NCBI GenBank assembly: GCA_964030475.1
Contig: CAXIPT010000002.1
Coordinates: forward strand, 2,612,827 to 2,676,826
DNA from: Tethya wilhelma
Lineage: Eukaryota; Porifera; Demospongiae; Tethyida; Tethyidae
Reading direction: 5' to 3'
DNA: 64,000 nt
The translations under genes were made by a program, and so were the position numbers. Below, piece after piece: positions 43,301 through 53,458 of the stretch. The first letter of the stretch is position 1. Each line of letters begins with the position of its first letter. The notes under the pieces are model-generated. The model had not been told where the DNA came from. It saw nothing but the letters and a program-made list of their open reading frames with translations, and made no database searches.

Positions 43301-44787
43301 TTCAATGGTACTGTTATTGAGCTGCTTACAGCATGAACCACACTAGTAAGGCCAGTATTACTCTGTACACTCACTGTGTCAAGTACGACTAGATCACTAT
43401 TCTCAAAATATATTGCTGCTCCATTAGTAGCTGAGTTATTTACAAAAAACAATTCTCCATCAAATGTGCTGGGGGTTGAGATCACATAGAGTGCTCCTCC
43501 CACATCTGCTGAATTGTTCACAAACATGGTATCGATCATTTCAAACTTAAGGCCATTGCTGACACAAAGAGCACCTCCATCACTACTGAAGAACTCGTAC
43601 TCTTTAACTACAATATTCCCAACAAATGTACAGTTCCTTATCATAGATTGAGTATTAATCAATCCGCTTATGCCATAGATATCAACGGCACCGCATTTAC
43701 CGAATGCTGTGTTATCATAAAACATTGAATTTTCAATCAAAACTTTTCCGTGTTCGGTTCGCATTGCCCCTCCAATTGCACCTTTGTTGCCAATAAACAC
43801 ACAATTGTCAATAGTAATGTAACCCCTGTAAGATGAAACAATGTACACAGCACCAGCGACACCATTGGGTATACTGTTATTGATGAAGCTACTGTTTTCT
43901 ACTAACATCGTACCTTCTGTATTTGCTCCTCCAACTGCTGCACCGCCAGTAAGAGCACTGTTGTTAACAAATGTACAATTACTAATCACAACATACGAAA
44001 AGTCTGAAAAAAACACTCCAGCACCAATGTTACTAGCCGTGTTGTTGTTAAAGTAACTATCGTAAATAAGAATTTTGCCTTCGAAGACATTCACTGATCC
44101 TGACATAACATGATTGTTGCTGAATGTGCATGCTCTGAGCACAATTATTGAATGGTCAGGTGGGACTGAGCAATCAGAGATAAACTCTATGGCTGGGGCA
44201 GTATCATGCGACACAAACAAACTTTTGCTAATCTCAGCTAGAGTGATGTTACTGAAGGTGATTCCATATGAGTATGTACCACCTTGGCCATTGAAAGCAC
44301 AATCTTCTAGGTTGATCATGTTTACAGAGTTGAACTCACTGTTAGTACAACTGAAAAATTTGAGTCCCCAAAGTCTAACATGACCAATGTTTTTAAATAT
44401 AAGTTCAGAGCTGTTTTTACAAGTTATTGTAACCTCAAATTGTGTGGTGGGATTCAAATTAGACCGATAAATAGATAATTCATCAATGCTAGTGATTTTG
44501 AGCAGTCTATCAAGGTTGTGAGTACCACTTAGTAAAAGTAGTGAGGTATTCAAAGCAAAAAAGCCATCGGGTTGAGCGGCATATTGGGAGAGAGTATCAC
44601 AATGTAAACAGGCTTCAGGACATGTAGCATTAACAATGGGTGTTACACAGTAGAGTTCACCTGACACTTGAGTACTCCATATGCTGATCACAATGGATAC
44701 TATTATTGTAACGCCTTGAGAATTCTTCAAAATTGAATTATGATTTAACAACTTCATGCTGATTGTTGTTGTTGGCTTCAGCGGCAA
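40372..44787 (-). CDS. Beta-helix/9TM surface protein, subfamily B copy 2
   Basis: An open exon of up to 1471 residues, a close paralogue of 31224-35600 along its whole length. Homology to copy 1 begins about residue 11, so the Met at 44757 (MKLLNHNSILKNSQ) may be the real start rather than 44787. It has the same parts: signal/anchor, CPEACLHC, beta-helix repeats, GKLCGSC near 995, about nine membrane segments, and a tail with SYGAV. The membrane domain and tail are more alike than the outer beta-helix repeats. The ectodomain has small insertions and deletions (for example extra residues near the KEYEFFSSDGG segment), and the IRNSTF/IRNCTF repeat region is the most altered. This pattern suggests faster change outside the cell. 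Function unknown. Confidence 0.9.
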   Translation of the reverse strand: MPLKPTTTISMKLLNHNSILKNSQGVTIIVSIVISIWSTQVSGELYCVTPIVNATCPEACLHCDTLSQYAAQPDGFFALNTSLLLLSGTHNLDRLLKITSIDELSIYRSNLNPTTQFEVTITCKNSSELIFKNIGHVRLWGLKFFSCTNSEFNSVNMINLEDCAFNGQGGTYSYGITFSNITLAEISKSLFVSHDTAPAIEFISDCSVPPDHSIIVLRACTFSNNHVMSGSVNVFEGKILIYDSYFNNNTASNIGAGVFFSDFSYVVISNCTFVNNSALTGGAAVGGANTEGTMLVENSSFINNSIPNGVAGAVYIVSSYRGYITIDNCVFIGNKGAIGGAMRTEHGKVLIENSMFYDNTAFGKCGAVDIYGISGLINTQSMIRNCTFVGNIVVKEYEFFSSDGGALCVSNGLKFEMIDTMFVNNSADVGGALYVISTPSTFDGELFFVNNSATNGAAIYFENSDLVVLDTVSVQSNTGLTSVVHAVSSSITVPLNRSWTITNNVGAMYTFSCAMYVEGYLEISDNSYGSNNLIVGGAMTMYQGVVNFSGIVNIKENNALNGGGIVATESTLDFHHQVTIANNTALQSGGGIYAYQSELNFNGEINITENEACYSGGGIHIIGSTAKVSTGGFVYISNNNATKGGGMSLQQNSKLYIIKSQRDSREAMILNLEFENNNADYGGALYVFDDTTSGGCALVNTVSSECFFQAIALHSEAQPPDRLNLLNTFFYNNTATTMGSTLHGGLLDRCRVSPFAEIFLKYESLNSTTFTNIISYIVNVTNIPIQDIHNTIASNPVRVCFCKQNSPDCSYLPPPLEVTKGKMFTVRLVAVDQVNNSVDATIHSSLEATDGAYIEKQISYNISSTCTDIEYSTLSSRDSETLILYAEGPCYDIGVSGAPLPLKYKPCPIGFADRDMKCDCDEILYPKFIQSCSINNETVQRKNNVWFSYENESDYQRYIFHDHCPFSYCHPPSKTIHVDLNLLDGSDVLCISNRSGKLCGSCEEGLSLVFGSSHCRPCSNQWLALILVFAIAGIALVAFLLFFNLTISVGTICGLIFYANVFAANRHIFLPNTQPGIDVFISWINLDFGFETCFYDGMDGYAKTWLQFAFPLYILSLVIAVIEGCHYSTKIANLLVDRNPVQTLATLIYLSYAKLLRTIIAALSLTILEYSDGSREIVWLYDANVRYLEGKHIPLFIAAMVVVIAGLFYTGLLFFWQWLVYYSKWSCFRWASNTKLIVFMRAYHAPYNKTHRYWIGLLPLACTMLYLVSAVNVFGDSRVNLLSINSLVVCLLFYQLVLANYRTEGETTLYEKRLANILENSFFLNLIALTSITYYLTTDSNTDGQIAVTYTSITVALVTFLTILSYHAWTYALKPLQQKWNKRRNDADHNVTNRNSKLRGVPGIASEDRQRTSSMQVPSETVVDCGELNTPLISPTASLRLSQEWDQDEDTSHSYGAVHSQKNLPQNISEL

Positions 44788-45128
44788 AATACGTCGTGAA
44801 AGTAACGTGATGCTCTAATGAAATAAAAGAGAACATACTAATTACAAACCATTATGACTCGGCATATACAATTGAGCTATTATATTAATGAGAATGTTAC
44901 ACTACCGGCCGTATAGCCTTCACAAGTCACACATATTAGATGTTTCCCCACGTGCTGTACACACCCATTCATATACCATGACACCAACTAGCAATTCCAT
45001 CAGTATGCATGCAGTCCATCACATATATATGCAGAACAGTTCCTCCTAAGCTAAAAATGGTAACCAGTTTGCAAATAGTCTGATTTTGGCAAATCATTTT
45101 ACTATGACTAAGTCACTCAGTGACTGCA

Positions 45129-45436
45129 CAAGGGGTGGTCACGACCATACCCGCTGTACTAACACCCGCGACCGGGATCAAAATTTGATCCGTCCAATTT
45201 TTAGGCCTTGACCCTTGATTTCACCACTTTGGAAGACCTAGATCGTGATAAATTTGAACTTTGACCCACTAATACGTGCAATTCGCAGCTAATGACCTTT
45301 GACCGTTGATCTAAAGCAAGCAGTTGAGCTTTCTTGACCCTTGATGGGACCAATTTTTGTTGCTTTGACCCCTTGATCGCATCTTGATCCCGGTCGCGGG
45401 TGTTAGTACAGCGGGTATGGTCGTGACCACCCCTTG
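45129..45436. mobile_element. 308-bp MITE with 53-bp perfect terminal inverted repeats
   Basis: The ends start CAAGGGGTGGTCACGACC and are identical for 53 bp in inverted orientation. CTGCA flanks both sides (45124-45128 and 45437-45441), a 5-bp target duplication. The core is CpG-bearing with repeated TTGACC-type words and has no coding capacity. Perfect ends suggest recent activity. Confidence 0.9.
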
Positions 45437-46016
45437 CTGCATGACCACCCGCAACTCATTGTCTACTCTAATAAAATGAATTGTAGACATGCATGTGTGA
45501 CTCAGTGTACAACTTGACAAGTTATAGTAACTGTTACAATCTGTTTCACCTGATAGATCTTGCAACGGCTTCTCTTTAAGTGTAGCGTTGGTTAAATCCA
45601 CGTTCTTCAGCTAGTCCAAACCGAGGTCCAAACATGAAGTTATGTCTGGTAAAGATCGCCATACATATGACACACCCACATAATTATCGCACAATTAATA
45701 TCTACAGTCATTACGCGCGCCCAATTGTTTGTACAATTTTAATTTCAGCGCGAAAGCTTGATCCAGCCTGAGCTGTGTCACCGTGCAAGTCAGTTACTCT
45801 AAAAACTGAATGGCAGTGAGTCTATTTTTTTTTTTACCCAAGACTCTTGCAAAGCTTAGTACAGAGGTACAGGATTCTAACTAGCAAAGAAGTAGAACCA
45901 TTTTGCAGGGTTTGATCTAGGCTATTTGAAGCGGCCCTGAACAGGTATTTATGATTGATTGAGTAATTCAAGAAAGTCTCAAAATGACCGTAAATAAGCA
46001 TGCAGTTCTTATAGGT

Positions 46017-46093
46017 AGCCTCGTAAACCAGTCCCTCCCCGCTATGCTTATTGCTAAGCGCGTCATAGCGGGGAGGGACTGGTTTACGAGGCT
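46017..46093. repeat. 77-bp snap-back hairpin with 30-bp perfect stem
   Basis: AGCCTCGTAAACCAGTCC and on to GCTATG pairs perfectly with 46064-46093, leaving a 17-base loop. The flanks carry an imperfect direct repeat, AGTTCTTATAGGT before and AGTTCTTAGGT after, so it looks inserted. It may be a tiny fold-back element; a structured RNA is possible but not shown. Confidence 0.8.
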
Positions 46094-47356
46094 AGTTCTT
46101 AGGTGCTTTAAAATAGTATGAATCATTCATGATGTTGTTGAGCTGAGGTTGATCAGAGGTGAGGTGTAAAGGCATAGTATGGTAAATTGCTTTAAGAAAT
46201 TGCTCAACTTTGAGCAGTTGTTTCAGGCAAACGACACCTGCAAATTAAATGAAACAGACATAGGATTTATGACATTGTAGAACTATCCTTTAGCTATAAG
46301 TATTTGCAAACTGAGCTCAGCTCTAATATTAATTTTGTTAAGACTGCTAATCTATAAAGCAAAATAATTATGTCGGGTGTTTGCATCTCATTAAAAATGG
46401 GCTAAAGAAACAACTCTGTAACTCTAGTCTGCATACGAATTCATACCTGTGAGACAAACGCCATTGGATAGTTGAAGAAGAGAGCAATTCCATAGACTTT
46501 AGTCCAAGTTTTATGCATGCCCAATCATGAGATCATCCATTAAAGATAACATATAAATTTTAATTTTATTCATGTTTTATTCTAGGTTTGACCACAAACT
46601 TCCTGCCTGGCAAATAAATTGAGTTCGCGCGTACTGAGGACTGCATAATAAGCCCTATGCTTGATTGACCATCGTACTACTATCGTGTTGAGACTCAAGA
46701 GTTAGGCAGTCTAAGGCAGACCTTATGCTGAGGGACCTATACTGAAAAAAATACTTATGTATAATGCAGAAGGAGGATAGCCTGAGTGAAAGAGCAGAGG
46801 AACTAAGTAAGTTTACTGCTTTGTGATGATTATATAGAATGCCTCCTTAGTATACCTGGACTTAAAATCTGTGACAATATATAGTCACAATACATAAATG
46901 AAGTGTGTGGTATTATAACATGCAATGGCATGTACGTACTTGATTCTGAATACTCTTACTACTATGACATTGTATCTATGCCAATATAATAATTATTACT
47001 TACACATCACAATACAAATTACTAATGTCATCATATAATGTTTCAATCATTCCTTGCTTGAAAGCAATGTTACACACAGGCGTAAGTCTATGCAATAATT
47101 ATGTAATCTACAGGCATAGTGAGACATTCTTTATGATTATTCATAATATGTAGTTCACATTATAAACGTGACAAATACTTCTGTTCACACAAAAAAGCAT
47201 CCAGCTATAATAATAGCAATTGTTATTATTTTAAATTTGTAAACCTTAAGCAAACTGTAGCTGAGAATTCATAAAACTTCAATCTTAGAATTCTATGTGC
47301 TTAGCTCTCCATATGCACACAATTGCAAGTTTGCAACCCAAATGGTTCAAACTATA

Positions 47357-47554
47357 CAGTGAAACCTCTGAACAAAGGACACTCTGAGGACAATATAAAT
47401 TCAGCTTGTTAACATTTGTCCTTTGTAAAGAGGTTGTTCTCTTCTTGGAGGTTCTGATTGTTCTCTTCTTGGAGGTTCTGATTATATATTGTTACAATAG
47501 GAAATTGGAATAATTATACGGCCAAGAATTGTCCTTTGTTGAGAGGTTTATAAT
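47357..47554. mobile_element. Pogo/Tigger-like non-autonomous element
   Basis: The left end CAGTGAAACCTCTGAACAAAGGAC is mirrored by an inverted AAACCTCTCAACAAAGGAC near 47531-47550. The family resemblance (CAGTGRAACCTCT ends, TA context) comes from memory of such elements. A 24-bp tandem repeat (GTTCTCTTCTTGGAGG...) occurs twice inside. Confidence 0.5.
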
Positions 47555-48054
47555 ACAGTGTCCCTTAGGCCTATCATCTCGGAGGGACCACTATCGGAGT
47601 GTCAACTGCATTGCTATATATGTAGCACTTAAGTTAACATACAGAACAAACATTCAAACATGGCAGTAGACTAACTTAAATCGTCAAAGCTTTCACAAAA
47701 TAATTTGGCCCTGTTGTATGCATGATTAAATTTTTTTTGTCATAATAACTAGTTGTAACTACTCCAGCAGAAGCCTTTTAACTTACATCAAAGGCATCAG
47801 ATTCTGATAATTATTTCAGAATTTGTTTAAGTAAATGGTGAGGCATACACTTTGGTAACCGAACACTATACAGTGGTTTAATTTGTGGTCTAATATTGTG
47901 CTTGGCATGCATTCTATTCTGTGTCAATTGTCTTTTGGTTTCCATGGTACTGTAATCAATGACCTCATGCATGTACAATGAAGTTACATTACACAGATTT
48001 TGATTCAAATTGTAGCTGCTATTGGATGACATATATTTTGAACAATAAATGCAG

Positions 48055-49613
48055 GTTTTGTTCGTGGTGTAAGGCCGTGTATCGTTGCCCTGCGTCTTGA
48101 TCCTGATGATGGAAATACCTACTGGGACTACCTCAACATCAAGTATCCTGGAAGACCATTGTGCTTCTCTGTTTTTGAAGCTGACGTGAAAGATTCAATC
48201 ACCATTTCTCAAGGTCGGGGGTTCCTACATTTTGGCTATACTAGCAATCGTGATGGCAGTATTTTGTGTCACAAATTCCAAGAGCCAAAGGAAATTACGT
48301 TTGTCATCAATTTCAGCAATTCTGTAATTCTACAAGAGTTGGCCGCTAGTCTTCCATGCCCTCGCACTGGGTCTCTTCCTCAGAATCAGCTGATAGATGA
48401 AAAGTCCATCCAACGCATGATTGTGTCATCTGACATCCTACTGCGATTGTTTGTGAGCGAAGAAACACACACTACTGGTGGCTTCAAACATGACTTGTTG
48501 ACTCAACTAAACAAGGCCAATTCTGTGGATAAGATTGATGTGGTCGACTTCAATACGATCAATTTGTGTCTCCAAAAGTTTGTGAGCAACTACTTTGAGC
48601 AGCACCCGACAAAAAACAAAATTGTCATTAAGAATTCAAGCTGGGAGTATTTCTCTTGTCGAGGAGTGCTTATTCTAGACCGCTCTGAAATTGCTGATCT
48701 CCCAAAGAAATTAGAACGCCTCCAAATCAATCCCAACGTCAATGTGATAGTTGAGTGCTTTATCGATAGCTGGCTGGATGAAGAAAGGGCCTATCATCGC
48801 ATCCGAGTCTATTCTATTCGCAATGGGAAAGAAAAGGGGATACACCAATCAAAAATTCCAACATCAATATCACCATTGTTCTACACATTCTCACGACACC
48901 TACCCTACTGCACAGGTGACACTTCCATGCTTCACGTTGATACAGTCACCAGTGCTGATCTTCGCCATCAGATACATACCATCACACAGCGCTACTGGAA
49001 CACCATGGTGCCTGTGCTCATGAAAGTCGATATGGGTGCTGAACCTGTAATATTCGGTTTTGACTTTGTTTTATCTCCAAATGGGCCAGTTTGTATTGAA
49101 GTGAACAACCTCGACTCCCTTTCAGCCTACTCATTGTTTGTGTACGAGACGTACGGTGACAAGTGTGGCTTAGTGGCTCTCTATGGGATGTATAATCACA
49201 TGCTCACACGTTCTTATGACTACATGCTGCATGGTCGCACAATCCTTGTCATTGGAATGGGTTGTTACAGCAAGCTGCGTCTATTTGAGTTTTTGGCCAC
49301 TGTTCAAGCAAAGGTGGTGCTGATTGACACCCAACCACCTCCATCTAATATTGAAATCCAGTACTACATTCAAGCCTCACTCTACAATCCGGCTCAGTAT
49401 GAAATGGAGATCAAAAGGGTAGTTGTGAAGTTGAGGGAGCCAAATATTGTGCCTTTCTCCATAGTTACACTCTATGAAGATTATGTTCCCTTTCGGACCA
49501 TGCTGACCAATGCTTTACAACAACAAGGCATTCTCAATATCCGTAATCACACCTTGTCTGTTGAAGATTCTCTACGCAACAAAGACAAGGTCCGTGTATA
49601 CAACACACTCAGA
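48055..49613 (+). pseudogene. Carnosine-synthase-like ATP-grasp gene, copy 1 (3' end missing)
   Basis: The exon starts after TGCAG at 48054 and reads GVRPCIVALRLDPDDGNTYWDYL onward. A TTG near 48159 is not needed as a start because the frame is open back to the acceptor. It matches copy 2 closely through the first ATP-grasp-like domain (FGFDFVLSPNGPVCIEVNNL) and the Rossmann-like segment (ILVIGMGCYSKLRLFEFLA), then to VYNTLR. There a single N (49614) is followed at once by repeat sequence also found at 54480 and 62640. The C-terminal ATP-grasp half, which carries the DVNPRPGG metal-binding motif in copy 2, is absent. Either the gene is truncated by the repeat or contigs were misjoined at the N. 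As it stands it could not encode a complete enzyme. Confidence 0.8.
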
Positions 49614-49614
49614 N

Positions 49615-50537
49615 ACAATACAAAATGTTGGCCACCATAAAAATCTAGTCAAACAAAATTAAACCTTCAAAGTTGCTCAGAAGCTCAGTCTCACTGACAG
49701 AATACCAACTGCATGCAAGGCCTAAAACTCACAAAAACTTTCTGCAGCACTCGTAGAGAGCGCTAGTGGGAAGCCACCATAGTGCCATTTTTGTTCTTCT
49801 AACGTACTTCCTTACGTACTTCCTAACTGACTTACTTGAAAAGCATTTCCAGAGACCCAGAATGTGTTGAGCCAACTTTGACAGCACAAAGTAAGTTCTT
49901 TTCATGGGTACTACATTCCTTGACACTCGCTTTCATCATAAATAGGCCTAAACAAAAACTAGAAAGCTTTGAAACTTTAGTGTATAAATTCATGTACTAC
50001 AGTGCAGCCATCTTTGTAGGTAGAGTTCAAGGGTCATCTATCCACGTGGCATTACTATGCGCATGCGCATTAGCCTCTTCCAGCATAATCTAGTGCATGT
50101 ATAGCTGCTACTCAAGCTTTTTGTACGGACTAACCAGTCTCTAATAGTCTCCACACTGTAGTGTTGAAAAAAGTGAATGAACAAGTAGTAAAAATTTCAA
50201 AAAAATAAGCAGTGTAGGAATGGGCAGTGCTTAAAAAAGTATTGGAACAAGGCAGGGTCTCAATTTCGGCACATGACTACTTCATTTTTATGCCCAACTC
50301 TTGGCCGGCAGTCTATAGTTTAAGTTATATACCTGTCTCTTATAGTTTACTCTATTGCTTTAGTAGCCAAGTGATTGTACAGATCATCGCAACACAACAC
50401 TGAAAATCCATATGAAGGATCAAGAATAAAAATGAAGTAGTCATGTGCCGAAATTGAGACCCTGCCTTGTTCCAATACTTTTTAATGCACTGCCCATTCC
50501 TACACTGCTTATTTTTTTTGAAATTTTTACTACTTGT
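49615..50537. mobile_element. Repeat Y, copy 1, ending in a fold-back MITE
   Basis: The first ~565 bp (ACAATACAAAATGTTGGCC to the GTGAATGA region) recur at 52556, 54430 and 62590. Positions 50181-50537 are a fold-back: ACAAGTAGTAAAAATTTC and ~90 further bases return inverted, enclosing ~130 bp. GGAATGGGCAGTGC occurs in both arms. Confidence 0.8.
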
Positions 50538-50942
50538 TAGATTGTTGGTATTATAAGAAATTGCTGTTTTCATGCATGATCAGTTTCGGATGACCATTCA
50601 TTGACAGGTTGTATGTGATGCACGCTATAGAGAGATTCCACAAAACTATTAACCAATTAGCGCTACAGATTTTGACCACGCCTCTTGTGGGCAAACGATT
50701 GCATTACAATATATGTTCTACGTATAATGAATGATTTTTCACCGAAGAATTTTCAAGCACTTTTTGGCAATACAACAGCTCTGAGGAGTATAACTACCAT
50801 ACACACTATAGATACTTATAGTAAGTATTACATGTACTACATCTTAGTGACCTGAGGTAAGGTTAATTAAGCCATCTAAATCCCACGTAATCAACACTGA
50901 GCTAGTTACCACGAAAAACTGTAAAAGAAAAAAATGTATGAT
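50538..50942. other. Non-coding stretch
   Basis: No gene or clear repeat seen between repeat Y copy 1 and the element at 50943. Confidence 0.4.
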
Positions 50943-52124
50943 CAGGGGCGTAGCTAGCATTGGGCTCAAGGGGCTCGAGCCCTCCCCTTTTCTTGTGTCA
51001 AGGGAAAACTTGATGTTTGGGAAATTATTGTTTTTCGAGTAAAATGCGGTTTTAGTTCAATTCGCGCTTTTGCGCGAAATTATTTTACGGATGGCTTGCG
51101 CTACATTTCAGCATGCTCCACGCAAAATTTGAGGGGTGGAGCTGCTTCTGTTGCAGAGATATAGACTGTAATACTGACTAGCCTAGTTCTTTTCTATTTA
51201 GTTGCTAACACGGAGAACAGTTGCTGTGTAACAGACCGTAGCGAATATTAATGAGATGGGCAGCTGCTGCTAAAAATGAATTATTGTTCAGTGTAATTTC
51301 TACTTTATAGGCTTTTGTTCACAGAATTTTGGTACAACACATGCACAGAAAGATGAGCTAAAGCTTCTGATATGCTTGCCTAATTCAAGCGCCCACATAG
51401 AGCAGCTTTCTGCTCGTGGGTGTTGCCTCACCCTGTACGCGTACAGGTTATTCTGAGGCTTATCTTACTGAGTTCCTAGAACTTATTCTACCTAGAATCT
51501 ACCACTTTACTAGCAAGCGCTTACCTCCGTGAGTCCAGTAGCCTTCTCCTGGGTCTTCTTTCCTAGCTACTCGCTTCTCACTAAATAATTAAACTGGCCA
51601 CGTGGCTGTTTGTGGTAATATTCAGCATGTACTGTACATGATCTAATTATGATACGGAGAGTATACGGACCGCCCATAGTTTACCTAGCAACAACTTTAC
51701 AACCGTTTTTCTAGGAAGCCACGAGTGGAGGCAGGGCTGCTTACAACAGCTATAATTTTTTATCTGGAAAACTATTATAGCTATGGGCATCAAATTTTGA
51801 TATGCGCTTCCTGAGAAAGCCTAGATATACGTGGAATAGCTAACTCAAAATTCGCGGAAATTCCCAAACGGCAGGTTTCGCTTGACAGGTCACAATTATT
51901 AGTGAATTTCTATTCATGCGTAAATGACACCTTTGTCAGTATAGCAAGCCCATACAAAATAGCTGGCTCACACTTAATTGTTACATTGTTAGCTGTCGTT
52001 TCTATGGTCAGTTTTTCTGAACTATACCAACACTTTGAATCGCCACTTCATGAGAATCGTTGGAGTGCACTTGTGCACAATTGTGCACAGAAGATATTTA
52101 GCCTTCATTCTAGCTACGCCCCTG
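50943..52124. mobile_element. CAGGGGCG-ended element (family X), long copy
   Basis: Ends CAGGGGCGTAGCTAG and CTAGCTACGCCCCTG, a 15-bp inverted repeat. The flanks are TATGAT and TATGCT, an imperfect 6-bp duplication. About 1.2 kb with no credible transposase ORF. The family resemblance to hAT-type MITEs is inferred from the ends. Confidence 0.75.
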
Positions 52125-52141
52125 TATGCTACCATACGTAC

Positions 52142-52180
52142 GGTGGTGTTGGTGGTGGTGGTGGTGTTGGTGGTGGTGGT
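52142..52180. repeat. (GGT)n microsatellite
   Basis: GGT repeats with GTT interruptions; the glycine-rich ORF across it is an artefact of the repeat. Confidence 0.9.
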
Positions 52181-52191
52181 ACGTATAGTAG

Positions 52192-52554
52192 CAGTGGCGT
52201 AGCCAGAGGGGGTTCAAGAGGTGCTCGAGCACCCCCTTTGAGCTTGACCGGAAGAAGAGAATGACTAATAATTGGCTTTATTAATAGCTACTCGAGCCAT
52301 TTTATACTTACTTGTTTATTCCTTGAAGCTAGTTATTTAAGATTTTAGACCTCAAACGCTTGAAAGACAAACTTTAGAACAGTTTAGTTCATGCTAGCTC
52401 GATCGAGAGCGCTCGAGCGCTCAAAGCTGCTCGCAAGTAGAGTTCAAAGGTTACGGAACCGGTCACGTGCACTAATTAGTGGGCGTGGCACCCAGAAATT
52501 TTTCGCGCGCTTCGCGCGCGCACCTCCTATTTCTAAATCCTGGCTACGCCCCTG
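52192..52554. mobile_element. Family X element, short copy 2
   Basis: Ends CAGTGGCGTAGCCAG and CTGGCTACGCCCCTG, flanked by AGTAG on both sides (52187-52191 and 52555-52559). It is inserted into repeat Y, since GTAGTAGGAATGGGCC is continuous in the copy at 54440. It has a CG-rich CGCGCGCTTCGCGCGCG palindrome near 52505. Confidence 0.85.
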
Positions 52555-52555
52555 A

Positions 52556-52947
52556 GTAGGAATGGGCCAGCTGTCCCATAGACACAATCATAAAATGTTG
52601 GTCACCAAAAATCTAGTCAAACAAAATCAAATTTTCAAAGTTGCTCAGAGGCTCTCACTAACAGACCAACTGCTTGCAAGTCTTGAAACTCGCAAAAAGT
52701 TTCCTCAGCACTTGTAGAGAGCGCTAGTGGGAAGCCACCATAGTGCCATTTTTTGTTCTTCTAACTTATTTACTTACGTACGTACGTACTTCCTAACTGA
52801 CTTACTTGAAAAGCATAGAATGTGTTGATCGAGCCAACTTTGACAGCACAAAGTAAGTTCTTTTCATAGGTACTACATTCCTTGATACTCGTTTTCATCA
52901 CAAATAAGCCTAAACAAAAACTAGAAAGCTTTGAAACTGAGAGTATA
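52556..52947. mobile_element. Repeat Y, copy 2, running into the gap
   Basis: GGAATGGGCCAGCTGTCCC onward matches 54445 and 62610. The copy is cut by the assembly gap. Confidence 0.8.
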
Positions 52948-53403
52948 NNNNNNNNNNNNNNNNNNNNNNNNNNNNNNNNNNNNNNNNNNNNNNNNNNNNN
53001 NNNNNNNNNNNNNNNNNNNNNNNNNNNNNNNNNNNNNNNNNNNNNNNNNNNNNNNNNNNNNNNNNNNNNNNNNNNNNNNNNNNNNNNNNNNNNNNNNNNN
53101 NNNNNNNNNNNNNNNNNNNNNNNNNNNNNNNNNNNNNNNNNNNNNNNNNNNNNNNNNNNNNNNNNNNNNNNNNNNNNNNNNNNNNNNNNNNNNNNNNNNN
53201 NNNNNNNNNNNNNNNNNNNNNNNNNNNNNNNNNNNNNNNNNNNNNNNNNNNNNNNNNNNNNNNNNNNNNNNNNNNNNNNNNNNNNNNNNNNNNNNNNNNN
53301 NNNNNNNNNNNNNNNNNNNNNNNNNNNNNNNNNNNNNNNNNNNNNNNNNNNNNNNNNNNNNNNNNNNNNNNNNNNNNNNNNNNNNNNNNNNNNNNNNNNN
53401 NNN
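52948..53403. other. Assembly gap (456 N)
   Basis: Unknown sequence. Any ORF drawn across it is meaningless. Confidence 0.99.
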
Positions 53404-53404
53404 T

Positions 53405-53457
<53 letters not shown>
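53405..53457. repeat. 53-base G homopolymer at gap edge
   Basis: An uninterrupted G run directly after the gap. It is probably a low-quality or artefactual read end, though a true G tract that stopped sequencing is possible. Confidence 0.9.

Positions 53458-53458
<1 letters not shown>

Larger units (their letters stand above)
44788..48054. other. 3.3-kb stretch without a recognised gene
   Basis: It contains the MITE 45129-45436, the hairpin 46017-46093 and a pogo-like repeat ~47357-47554. The first exon(s) of the ATP-grasp gene at 48055 should lie here, but I could not identify them. Confidence 0.45.

Noticed and set aside
48159..48161. TTG as the start of the ATP-grasp genes (also at 58901)
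   Set aside because: The frame is open and conserved back to splice acceptors at 48054 and 58796, so these are internal leucines.
51902..52264. 120-residue plus-strand frame
   Set aside because: It spans the end of one transposon, a GGT repeat and the start of another; no conserved protein.
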